From positions 13,572,841 through 13,636,840 of the forward strand of contig CM055889.1 in assembly GCA_029582165.1 (NCBI GenBank): a stretch of DNA of 64,000 bases, in the 5' to 3' direction. Under the pieces are notes generated by a model, which had not been told where the DNA came from, searched no databases, and saw only the letters and a list, made by a program, of their open reading frames with translations. Source of the DNA: Portulaca oleracea. Taxonomy: Eukaryota > Streptophyta > Magnoliopsida > Caryophyllales > Portulacaceae. The translations under genes were made by a program, and so were the position numbers. Shown one piece after another: positions 10,700-20,938 of the stretch; the first letter of the stretch is position 1, and every line of letters starts with the position of its first letter.

Positions 10700-13332
10700 C
10701 TACTTAAGAGGCTTCATTCCCTGCAATATTTCAGATCATAAAACTTCATGATGCATGTCAGGCAAAGAATCACAGGAAACAATGGGCACAACATCAGAAT
10801 GATACTAAAATTGCTCAGTAGGACATTCGCATCTTAACCCCTAATGCAACAGATTTTGACAAGTCGTGGAAATATAAGGCTACCCACTAGTCGAGCTTCA
10901 GAATAACAGAATAAACAACAACCTACCCAAGAATATTCCCACTAACGCAAGGTTTGAGGGGTGCAGATGTAGGCAGCCTTCCCCCCATGCATGGAAATGC
11001 ATGGAAAGGCTAATTCCGGAAAACAGGTAAGCTGAGACTGTAGTGTCTCGCAGAATTATGATTATTGTAAACAGGTAAGCTGAATTATTCCAGAAAGCAT
11101 CAGGAGAAACTACAGCTGTCTATATGAATTAACTGGACTCGCATAAGGTCCGCCTATAACCAGCAAGAAGTAGAATATTTAGCTCACGCCCTTTGTACTT
11201 TGAAACATAGGATACATTTCCATGAGGAAAGGAACAAGGAAATGTCGTCTAACTTAACACAAGTCTTATGAGTGTCTGATGGAAGAGAATACATAGAACA
11301 CGAGTAAGAGACTGAACAAGCCAGAGAAGGAGGAAGGATATAGACAGTTGAAAGTTGAAACAATGTGTGTGTATTATGATTGATGCAATGATGCATTCCC
11401 AATTTTTCCGGAACTAACCCCTCTTTTATATACGTGCCAAAAAAAAGGAAAGAAATAGCAAAAGAAGGCCTCCTTTATCTACCAGCATAGTTGTTTCCCT
11501 ACAGTAACGCAATTTCTCTTCTGTGTCCAAAAAACAAAAGCAGTTTCAGTTCAGATGGACGAGGGAAGGGTCTATGGGTTACTACCTTGGAAGCCCTCAA
11601 CTCATTGACAGCCATACGGAGGTCGTCGTCAGAGAGTATCAACCTTGACAGAGCCCCTGTGCTTATCCTAACAACAAGGAAATACTGCGAAGCTCAACAT
11701 CTTGAAACCGAGAATGAGAATACAAATAGTTATCATCATAGCAGTTGAACAAAAATAGCAGCTTGTTGTTGGTACCCTGGATGACAACGGCAAACTATGT
11801 ACTGAAATTAGAAACTCAAAGATTTGGCATATACTGAAGAATTCCAAGGCTGACTTTGGTTTCGTTTTACGACAGCCAGAGTCCACATTGGCCATAAGCA
11901 AGTATGCCACTACAAGTTCACAACAGCATTAAGGTATTTTTGGTTGAAATTTAGCATATATTGAAGACTGCTGCTGCAAAAATCCCATAGGATATATAAC
12001 GGATGTTTCAGCAAGTGCGCGATGAAGAAAGGGTCAACAAAAATATGTAACCATATTAAGCATATTACCCCAAGAACTTGGCAGCATCTGCTACAGAACC
12101 ATTAACGGCATAGATTAAATCCAACAATGCTTGCATGCCCTAAACATAAAGGAGAAAGTACCAACCAAATGTTAAACCATGTAATGTATTCGATAAAAGT
12201 ATCATGAGAAGTTATGTTACAAGAAATAGGCATAATCACCTCGACAAATTTAGGATTATTTGCTTTAATTTGCGACCCACATTCCGAACCTCTGATAGTG
12301 GATTTTGGTGGAAGGATCCGGAGAAGCTCTATAGGAGGAGAGTAAGCCTCAAGATCCACAGGTCTCCTTACTATCAAATACATTAAGCAAAAGCCACATT
12401 GTCATAATGTTCCGGTAGCACCCGAAAGCACACCCCCAATTCCTCATTTTACTGAGATTAACAAGCAATATCAGCACTACCACTATTACAACAACAACAG
12501 GGGGAATCCAAACACAGGCAGCAAGCGTCTTTGTTTGCTGAGAGACTGATTCTAACAGACCATCAAACAAGTGGAAACCATTTCGAAGGCGGGTTTTATG
12601 CTATACTTTATACCAACACTGCCAATTTGATTAACATAATGATCACAAAGCCCATGAAAATCTTACTCAAAGTTTCAACTTGCAAACTAAAACAGTAAAA
12701 CCCTAGTTAAATACCATTACAAAGACTCCACCTTTGAGAGCAAGAAGAGCTCGCAGTCGTTTCAATGCTGCTACACGATTCTTATGCTGTGACCGCTCTT
12801 CAGAAGCCTAACATCACAGTACAAACAGGGTTCAAACTCAACCAAATTATCAACGACATGAGCACACAACAAACAATTCAGAAACACAGTAACACAGATA
12901 AACAAACACACCCACCTGGGCAATAATCCCAGTAGGAACATGCTTGAGACGAATAGCAGTCTCTCTCTTGTTGCGATGCTGCCCACCTGGGCCTGAAGAT
13001 TTGGTCGTCTCCATTTCACATTGACTCATCAATTGCTCATCTGACAATCCCAAAAACCCATCTTCATTATCAACCCTATCACCATCAGTATCAACATCAA
13101 ACCCAGCTCCAATTCTCTCCCCTGCGGATGAAGAAAACACCATGATAGTCTGTCGATGAACCTTCAAATCTGCCCATGTTGTTCTTCCACAGTAGAGAGA
13201 TTGATGAATTGGGATTGCCCTCGTTGTTCGACGTAGGAGAGATGATGCTGATGAATGAAGGGAAAAAGGAATCGAGCCCATGAGTTTAATAGTAGAGCCT
13301 AATTTTAGATAAGATGGGAATCGACCCATCAT
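10700..13332 (-). CDS. Organellar class-I peptide release-factor-like protein (GGQ domain)
   Basis: Six exons on the minus strand join in frame to 265 residues: 12916-13332, 12732-12807, 12240-12370, 12069-12139, 11586-11667 and a 21-nt last exon 10700-10720 ending in TAG. The N-terminus is Ser/Arg-rich and lacks acidic residues, as in an organelle-targeting peptide. Near residues 112-137 is [20 protein letters not shown], holding the GGQ tripeptide that drives peptidyl-tRNA hydrolysis in class-I release factors, followed by the basic stretch [20 protein letters not shown]. The protein lacks the codon-recognition domain, so by family knowledge it resembles the MTRFR (C12orf65)/ICT1-type rescue factors acting on stalled mitochondrial or plastid ribosomes. 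The C-terminal ~95 residues ([20 protein letters not shown] through [14 protein letters not shown]) form a plant-type extension. The start could also be the second Met. Downstream sequence to about 10200 is probably 3' UTR. Confidence 0.87.
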
Positions 13333-14190
13333 TGTTTGGCCCCAAAATCAGACAAAATTGGAGTGAGATTAGCACTTAAAGCTATGCTGAGACAGGACCC
13401 TTGAGTTGATGTTTCGAGAGAATTTTCTTTCAATACAATGTAATTGTGTGCCAGTTTTACCTGGCAATCACAGTATTGAAGTTGCGACCTGAAATCAAGG
13501 TTTGAAATTTGGTTGATTAAACGAAGGAAATGTTAGGGCGGCAATCCGAAGAGGATAGACTAGAGAAGAGCAGGAAGCTACAGTTGCTCACGGCGGAATA
13601 CGAAACGGAAGTGGACAATGCCGGAATTTTCGATTTTCCCCATTTTCCTTGTTAATTTTTTTTTACGTTTTTTTCGATGGAATTTTTTTTACATACTACG
13701 GAGTACTCCGTTTGTTTTTCTTTTTTCTTTTTTTTGTTAAATAGTCCATGTATTAAATACAAATTTTCTAACACCAACATTGTTTTTGCTATGTTATGTG
13801 CTTCCAACACTTGTTATCTAGACACATTCTACTCTATATCCTGGCAGCATAACTCCTATCTGTTTTATATTATACACTAACGGAGAACACTTCATCCAGG
13901 ACTTCAAAGGCTCTTTAATAATCTATGTTGCCTTGTATCGCATCTTGCAACACAAGTAGAATTGCATGAAACATGCTACTTTGTTGAATTTTTGATTTTT
14001 CGGTTTTTTGGTTTTCCCCTTTTTACATGTTAACTATCACCATAATCTAGGAGACTGCGACTAAGTTTAAAGAAAGAGAATCCTTAATTCTTACTCTGTT
14101 TTGCTTGCTTGATAATTTAGTTGCGTTAAACCGAGGAAGTTGTTTGGTGAGTATAGACATATTTGTTTATGTGTATATTACTTAAAAAAA
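13333..14190. other. Upstream region of the release-factor gene, nothing recognised
   Basis: Probable promoter and 5' leader of the minus-strand gene, then AT-rich DNA with T-rich runs. No gene seen. Confidence 0.5.
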
Positions 14191-14194
14191 AATC

Positions 14195-15060
14195 CCGGGG
14201 AGGTAGAGTGGTCTGAAATATGGGTTTGTGTGATCATTCGAAGGTTGGAAGGAGCTAGAGCCATTAGTAGATTGAATGATCTGATTCTAAGTGAACACAA
14301 ATAGAAGATCTCTTGGGCTAAATATTGAAAGAAAGTATTTTCTATATTTAATGGTTGCAAGATATTGGTTAGGAAATGGGTTCCAAAGCCTCTTGTTGCT
14401 AAATCTATGAAGGATGAGAGTGTTAGTCTCAGAGCTGAGGGGGATGCTCTCCATAACAATGATGAATCTTTAATTGATGTGGTTGCTCACATTGTGAAGA
14501 TATTAGCAAAACCATCTTTGATCTTCCTTTAGTCAACTTCAATCATCCAATGTATGTTAGCAAAAGGTAATACAAAGATTATCTTGGTAGTAGGTTTCCT
14601 CATCTCAACAATTAACAAGAGGGCAGAGTGAGATTATTCCTGTGGTCCTGGATGACGGGGTTAAAGATTTGGAGGCGCCTCTAGATATTGGTATTATCGG
14701 CTAATGAGGTAAATAGGTGGTTGATAATTTAGAGGATGGCTCTTTCTTTAATGTTTTAGGCTTTAATAATCATTCTATTCTTGTGGCATCTCTGATTTGG
14801 GATGTCAAAGAACAAGCCAAACAAAAAAGAAAGAAAAAATTATTGTTGAGGATAAAATGACATTTGGTGGAACAAACAATTAATATTGTCGTTTGTCTAA
14901 GGAATGCTAGCTAAAAAATTGGAGGGAGAAAGTTTAGTGTGGCTTGCAAGACCATTTTGGAAGTTGTGGAATTAGAATATGATGAAATCACCCCAATTGG
15001 TGATGATCCGGTAATATGCAAAATTGTGAGATTGATTGTGACCTAGGTTTCTTGAAAATT
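14195..15060 (+). pseudogene. Degenerate RRM-containing LINE ORF1-like remnant
   Basis: With stops at several points, one frame reads RRLEGARAISRLNDLILSEH and then ISWAKY. This is the pattern of the second half of an RNA-recognition motif, in which an RNP1-like strand is followed by AI-RLN-L and -I-V-WAK. It continues through PKPLVAKSMKDESVSLRAEG and IIPVVLDDGVKDLEAPL. RRM-bearing ORF1 proteins occur in plant L1-type LINEs. No reverse transcriptase follows. This is an inference from a short, decayed match. Confidence 0.4.
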
Positions 15061-15639
15061 GACAATCAAGAGAAAATAAGGAGGTATTTCTAGAAGACAT
15101 TGAAAAAGGAAAGAAAAGCTTATCCCTTAAAGGATTAAAAAGAGTATAGTCATGTGTATGATGTGCTTTATATGTAGAAAGATTCATAGGCGTTGTTTCC
15201 TTTTTTGAAGATAGATATTTTATTGTTGAATTGTTTTTTTCTTTTCGCTATTTGTTGTTTTATTATGTTGAATTTTTCTAGACTTCCGTCAAAAAGACAT
15301 TCTAGACGTAATTTGTGTATCAAATAACTTTTTTTTATCAACTTCGAATAATTGGGAAAAATGAAAGTATTCTTAATAAGAATATCATAGTAATAATTTT
15401 TTTATGACAAATTATTATATATATTAAGCAAATTAAGATTTAAAGTTAGTAAAATTTAATTTAGTAAAAGTTAACTAAATAGATTAATTGGTGCTTTTTT
15501 TTTTGTTTATAAGACTTAAGGAGAGATGAGTTTTTATTAGCTCCATAATTGATTTCTTGGTTCAAAGAGTGCCATAAGGGATCAGACTAATGGATTTTGT
15601 TATATGATGATTAGGTTTGCTTATTTTCTTACTTCTCTA

Positions 15640-15985
15640 AAGTATTATAAGAACCAATGCGTACATTGCAACTACAAGTGTAGCATGTGAAGCAGTATGA
15701 CTGATAAAATTACTATAGGATCTACAACAAGGCAGTGAAGAACTAAGGACACTTTTTTGCAACAATATGTCAATAATAGCAATGACAAAGAACCAAATCT
15801 TCAAAAAATGCACAAAGCATATTGAGATTAGACGTCACTTCATTTGGGAACTCGTGGACAAAGGTGAAGTCAAGTTAGAGTTTTGGAAAACAAATGAACA
15901 ACGGGCAGAAATATTCACAAAAACACTTCCGAGTGAGAAGTTTAATTACTTCCAGGAGCATATTGAAGTTCAAATTTTTTTCTAG
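15640..15985 (+). pseudogene. Ty1/copia RNase H C-terminal fragment
   Basis: From about 15660 the frame reads YIATTSVACEAV, a stop, then EELRTLFCNNMSIIAMTKNQ. It then runs CTKHIEIRRHFIWELVDKGE, VKLEFWKTNEQRAEIFTKTL and PSEKFNYF to a TAG at 15985. This is the end of a copia polyprotein (the RNase H domain with its TKHIDIRHHFIRE and Q-ADIFTK signatures). In-frame stops upstream show it is dead, and no earlier pol, gag or 5' LTR is present. It is followed at once by a purine tract and the 3' LTR. Confidence 0.9.
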
Positions 15986-15997
15986 ATTAAGGGGGAA

Positions 15998-16905
15998 TGT
16001 TCAAAACATAGACTAATCTAAAAAAAAATCTTGAAAAGAAATACTAGAGAAATCTACAAGAAAATCTGAGATAATTTGTGAAGATGTTATTATAACATGT
16101 TTTAGATATATATTGTCAATCACCTCTTGCCTAGAGCTAAGAATAGCTGACCCGACACAATTATCGACCTGAACTGGACACGATATGAAACGGGTTTAGA
16201 TAGAAATTTTCAACCCGTTTAATTAAAAATGAGTTGACATGGCAAACCCGTTTAATTAAATGGATTAGGTTCAGGTCAGGATTTTCGACACTAAAAACAC
16301 CTACTTAATCCGTTTAATTAGGCATGTTAAATGGGTCAAATCATTTGATCGATAATTGTAACCTAATTATACCGTTTATCAATAAATTTAGATGAAAGTT
16401 ACAATTAATACTCTTTGAAATATACGTAAGACTTTTAATTTTAACTTATATTTATCTATGACATTGAATTAAAAGACATCTCCTTATATATAACTCGATT
16501 TATATTACCACGCAAATTGTTGAGTATGATATATCATTATTTCGATCCTACAATGAGTCGTTTTGTATAAATGAGTTAATGGTTAAATGGGTAAATTTGT
16601 AACTTTATTCTAACATGTTTACTTGAATGAGTAAACAGGTCAAAATAAGGTCAACCCGTTTAAAATTTAAACGGTAAACGGTTTCAATTTCCAACCCGTT
16701 TAATAAATGAGTTATGTTCAGGTCGGAGGATTTTGAACCCGTTTAAATTTGACACAAATACGTATCCGACTCGACCCAACCTATTAGTCAACTCTACTCT
16801 TGCCTAAGTAGTAAGAGATTTACTTTTCTACCACTACCTCCTTTCAACCACTGTAAATAAAGGTGATGGGTTATTATATATGTATGCGTCAACAACCAAA
16901 AGTTA
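15998..16905 (+). mobile_element. Remnant copia 3' LTR, interrupted
   Basis: The purine tract AAGGGGGAA at 15989-15997 precedes TGTTCAAAACATAG, the expected start of a 3' LTR. It runs to 16131, is broken by the hAT element at 16132-16796, and resumes at 16797. The right edge is not resolved; about 16890-16905 is a guess based on loss of LTR-like sequence before the Mutator-like element's TSD at 16918. Confidence 0.6.
16132..16796. mobile_element. Non-autonomous hAT element
   Basis: 665 bp flanked by identical 8-bp TSDs CTCTTGCC (16124-16131 and 16797-16804). The ends begin TAGAGCTAAGAATAG and, from the other side, TAGAGTTGACTAATAG, which fits hAT termini. The interior is rich in ACCCGTTTAAT and its complement. 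No transposase frame. Confidence 0.88.
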
Positions 16906-16926
16906 TTGTCACTTCGAAATTTGTTT

Positions 16927-17028
16927 GGTATTGCTTAACGTCGTCCCCCTTTTTATTAATATCGTCCCCCAAATGACTATTTTACTCCTATCCTTTTTCA
17001 CTCCTCTCTCCTCTCTAATTTCTCTCTC

Positions 17029-17075
<47 letters not shown>

Positions 17076-17576
17076 TTTACAAATCTTTTAAATAAAAAAT
17101 AATTCGAAACCGACAGTTGCTGCACGAAACGTGCAGCGGCACCGCAGTGGTGCCGCACGTTGATCGCGGCACCGGCCGTAGCTTTGTCGCGATCGACGTG
17201 CGGCACCACCGCGGTGCCACCGCACGTTTCGTGCGGCAACGTCGGTTTGGATTTTTTTTTTAAATTGTAAATATTATTATTATTGTTGTTAATATTATTA
17301 TTATTATTATTCTTATTATTATTAATATTAAATTGCAATGTTATTATTAATAAATTAACGGTTTTTGAAATTCAACCTAAATTTAATAATAACACTGCAA
17401 TTTAGGTTGAATTTCAAAAACCGTTAATTTATTAATAATAACATTGCAATTTAATATTAATGATGATAATAATAACAACAATAATAATAATATTAACAAT
17501 AATAATAATAATAATAATAATAATAATTACAATTTTTTTTAAAAAAATGTAAATATTATTATTATTAATTTTGTTT

Positions 17577-17610
<34 letters not shown>

Positions 17611-17747
17611 TAATAATAATAATATTATTATTATAAGCGAGAGAAATTAGAGAGAAGTTAGAGAGTGACGGGTCAAGCGCGATATTGAAAATTATTATGA
17701 AAAAGTGGGCGACATTAGTAAGAAGGGGGCGACGAAAAACAAACGGG
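16927..17747. mobile_element. Mutator-like fold-back element with nested hairpins
   Basis: 821 bp flanked by 9-bp TSDs AATTTGTTT (16918-16926 and 17748-17756). The ends are imperfect long inverted repeats: CGTCGTCCCCCTTTTTATTA at the left matches CGTCGCCCCCTTCTTACTAA read from the right. Inside are a (TAA)n run from about 17030, a GC-rich hairpin (17107-17249), an AT-rich inverted repeat with a perfect 60-bp core (17324-17383 and 17399-17458), and further TAA runs. No coding capacity. The 9-bp TSD and long TIRs fit Mutator-like elements; the frames over the TAA runs (Ile/Asn homopolymers) are artefacts. Confidence 0.8.
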
Positions 17748-18143
17748 AATTTGTTTAAGGTGGCCTCAAAGTCGCGCATCATCTCCATGGCTCGCTTGAG
17801 TCCAAAATGTGCACTCCTCTTGGTTTTCCAAACACTTTTGCGTTACTAAAACACGAGCAGGCCCACATCACCATTGCCAATTTTTCTAGCTTTTCAATCC
17901 CACTCTTCCACGCTTCATTCACTTAATATTATCTTCACCCTAAAAATATTCATCTTTGACATCATTATTTTTATTAACTTATATCAATAAAAAAAAAACT
18001 AAGACTATCTTTTACTAACAAATTTTGCAGATCAACTTTGTGTAATGTTAATGATTTTGTACTATAATTTAGTGTAACTTATTATTAATTAATGATAAAA
18101 GTTTACCTAGTAAATAATCATTTTGAGACGTAGGCAAATAACA

Positions 18144-18404
18144 CGAGTTAAATATATTTGCGTCACATGGATCATTCAACTTCTAAAATTTGTCAAACAT
18201 ATCACTTAACTTATAAAATTTATCAAAAACGTCACATGGAGCAGAAGGTCAACATTAAGTTTTATGGCATTTTTGACAAATTTTAGAAGCTTAAGTGACA
18301 TATTTGACAAATTTTAGAAGATGAGTGGCATATTTGATAAATTTAAAAGTTCAATAGTAAAAATAACAAAGAATTAATATATGACACAAATATCATTTAA
18401 CTCG
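18144..18404. mobile_element. MITE-like inverted repeat
   Basis: The left end CGAGTTAAATATATTTG and right end CAAATATCATTTAACTCG are inverted copies. TTCTAAAATTTGTCAAACAT recurs inverted within. No TSD could be fixed, so the superfamily is open. Confidence 0.55.
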
Positions 18405-18530
18405 CAATATCACACCAAGATCTTTTTTGGGGTTGGGGGAAGAGGTTATTTGTTTAATGGAGATTAACAAGCTGAAAAGAGTAACAAAAACAGCAGCCCA
18501 CCCTTGAATTTTTTTTTTTAGATCCTCAAC

Positions 18531-18590
18531 AAACCATGAATAAACATTGCAACCAAAGGTAAACCATGAATAAACATTGCAACCAAAGGC
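18531..18590. repeat. Two tandem 30-bp copies in the protease promoter
   Basis: AAACCATGAATAAACATTGC followed by AACCAAAGGT occurs twice head to tail; the second copy ends in GGC. It lies about 190-250 bp upstream of the ATG at 18783. Confidence 0.9.
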
Positions 18591-18698
18591 TGTCAAAAAG
18601 AGACCCACCCTTGAAGGCTTAGTCATCTCAAGACTTTAAGATGGATATTATTGATCCCCCCTTTACTTCAAAGCAACATATACCCTCAAACCACAGCC

Positions 18699-18705
18699 TA
18701 TAAAT
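18699..18705 (+). promoter_or_regulatory. TATA box of the XCP2-like gene
   Basis: TATAAAT lies 84 bp upstream of the ATG at 18783, preceded by CACAGCC. Spacing and sequence are typical; the start site itself is inferred. Confidence 0.6.
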
Positions 18706-18782
18706 CCCATGCTTCTCTTCCCCAAACCCAATCCTAAACTCCCATCTTCTCAAACTTCCCTAACTTGAGCACCCCATACACA

Positions 18783-20303
18783 ATGGCTGTTTCCCTCCTC
18801 AAGATATCCTACTTAACCTTTGCGATGTTGTTTCTTGGAGCATATCATGCATTAGCTCACGAATTCTCTATCATGGGCTACTCTCCGGATGACTTGACCT
18901 CCAACGAGAGGCTCCACGAACTGTTTGTATCGTGGATGTCGAAACATGGTAAGTTGTATAATGACGTTGAGGAGAAGCTGTTGAGGTTCGAGGTGTTCAA
19001 GGACAACTTGAAGCACATCCACGAAAGGAACAAGCAAGTCACCAGTTACTGGCTTGGACTGAACGAGTTTGCTGACTTAACCCACCAGGAGTTCAGAAAC
19101 AAGTACCTGGGTCTCAGGGTTGCACCCCGTGAAAGGTCATCATCATCCTCAGAAGATTTCATCTACAGAGATGTCGCCAGTTTGCTAAAATCTGTTGATT
19201 GGAGAAAGAAAGGAGCTGTTACTCCAGTCAAAAACCAAGGCTCATGCGGTATATATATGATATGTTTCCAATTACTAACATCATAACCTTGTAGCTGTAA
19301 TTAACGTGAAACTTTACTTACCTGGGGGGAGAAATTGTTGTTGTAGGGAGCTGCTGGGCATTTTCGACAGTGGCTGCAGTGGAGGGCATAAATCAGATTG
19401 TGACAGGAAACTTAACATCCCTGTCAGAGCAAGAGCTGGTTGACTGTGATATTAACAACAACGGCTGCAATGGTGGTCTTATGGATGCTGCTTTTGATTT
19501 TATTGTTGCTAACCAGGGTCTTCACAAGGAAGAGGACTACCCGTATTTGATGGAGGAAGGTCGCTGTGAACAGAAGAAGGTACGCACATATGTATATATA
19601 AATTAAACCAGTATTACCACACAAATCTGCAGAAAGAAGATACAAATTCTGTGATTGAACTAATTGGGAATTTTATTTCAGGCTGAGATGGGCGTAGTAA
19701 CCATTGATGGTCACCAAGATGTTCCTGAGAATGATGAAGTTAGTCTTCTCAAGGCGTTGGCTCACCAGCCTGTCAGTGTCGCCATTGAGGCTTCTGGCAG
19801 AGACTTTCAGTTCTACAGCGGGGTAAGCATTAGCAGATTGAACTGGTTGTTAAATATTAGCTGTTTGGATTAGTTGTTTGCAGGAAAAATCTCCATTTGG
19901 TAAAATTAGTTGTTTGTGGGAAACTATTCCAAAAAGCTAATAGCATCGAAAAGAACTCTTTGAAGCTAAAAAGTTGTCTACCATATATGGCCACAAATAA
20001 GTATAGAAGTCAAAATAAGTTGAAAAGAACAGACACTTAACAAGACAGGCAGGTGACCGAAACCTAACCTTGCTGTATTATTCGCAGGGTGTGTTCGACG
20101 GAAAATGTGGAACAACCCTCGATCACGGAGTAGCAGCTGTTGGATATGGATCGATGAAGGGATCAGATTACATCATAGTGAAGAACTCATGGGGGGCCAG
20201 GTGGGGAGAAAAAGGATACATAAGAATGAAGAGGAACACAGGACACCCGGAGGGACTCTGTGGTATCTACAAAATGGCTTCATATCCCATCAAGAAGAAG
20301 TAA
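18783..20303 (+). CDS. XCP2: Xylem cysteine protease (papain family C1A), XCP2-like
   Basis: Four exons, 18783-19248, 19347-19579, 19682-19822 and 20088-20303, give 351 residues. A hydrophobic signal peptide (about residues 1-25) is followed by an I29 inhibitor prodomain with the ERFNIN-type spacing ([20 protein letters not shown]) and the [11 protein letters not shown] stretch. The mature enzyme starts near [20 protein letters not shown]. Active-site Cys is in SCWAFS (the codons before it span intron 1), His in [11 protein letters not shown] and Asn in [14 protein letters not shown]; all are intact. There is no granulin extension. Match to XCP1/XCP2 from memory is very close, including [13 protein letters not shown] and [15 protein letters not shown]; details such as KNQGSCGSCWAFS and [10 protein letters not shown] favour XCP2. 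These proteases act in the vacuole and wall during autolysis of tracheary elements. Translation from the TTG 18 bp upstream is not needed. Confidence 0.95.
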
Positions 20304-20938
20304 TTAAGGATGTTGGGACTTACCTTTCGCTGCCATTCTTCCTGTCAAACTGATTAAGCAAACAATAAATACGGCATGAGCCACAAGATTTCATTATGTT
20401 TTTACATTCAACTCAAACGTGCAGAAAATTATACATTTCTTTCAGAGCTTTGGCAAAAGTAAAGCATATCTTGCAGTCATTGTTGATAAACTAAGTGTCT
20501 GAATACGTTTAGGATCACACCTTGAGCATGGCTTCAAGAGCTGATCGATGTTAAGTATTTGGGCAATCAAATGTGAGAAAGAAGTTATGCATTTCATAGA
20601 TGAACTAATAGGTTGATCAGAAACCTTCATTACAACAACAACAACAACAACAACAACCTCCCAGGTGACACGTTAATCAGAAACCTTCATTGTTGGACAA
20701 ATTCAAATAAAGCAATTACCTTCTCATTCTTTGGCATGAGTATGAGCGGCAAGTCTCACAAATACCAAAAACTCTATACATGAAATGAAAGATAGTCAAA
20801 TACTCAAATGCAAAACTGCATGTTACGAGATTTTTTTTTCCGGAGTTCCAAATGACCAAAGAAAAATCACCATAAAAATGCTGTAACAGCGACCCAGTAC
20901 TAACTATGGCTAATATATCTGGCGACGCTGGAACTGAA
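20304..20938. other. Convergent 3' region between protease and polygalacturonase
   Basis: Contains the two 3' UTRs facing each other, an (AAC)n run near 20632-20656, and a short direct repeat ATCAGAAACCTTCATT on either side of it. No gene seen. Confidence 0.6.

Larger units (their letters stand above)
17748..18690. other. Upstream intergenic region of the XCP2-like gene
   Basis: Holds the MITE-like inverted repeat at 18144-18404 and a 30-bp tandem duplication at 18531-18590. No gene seen. The last few hundred bases should contain the protease promoter. Confidence 0.5.
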
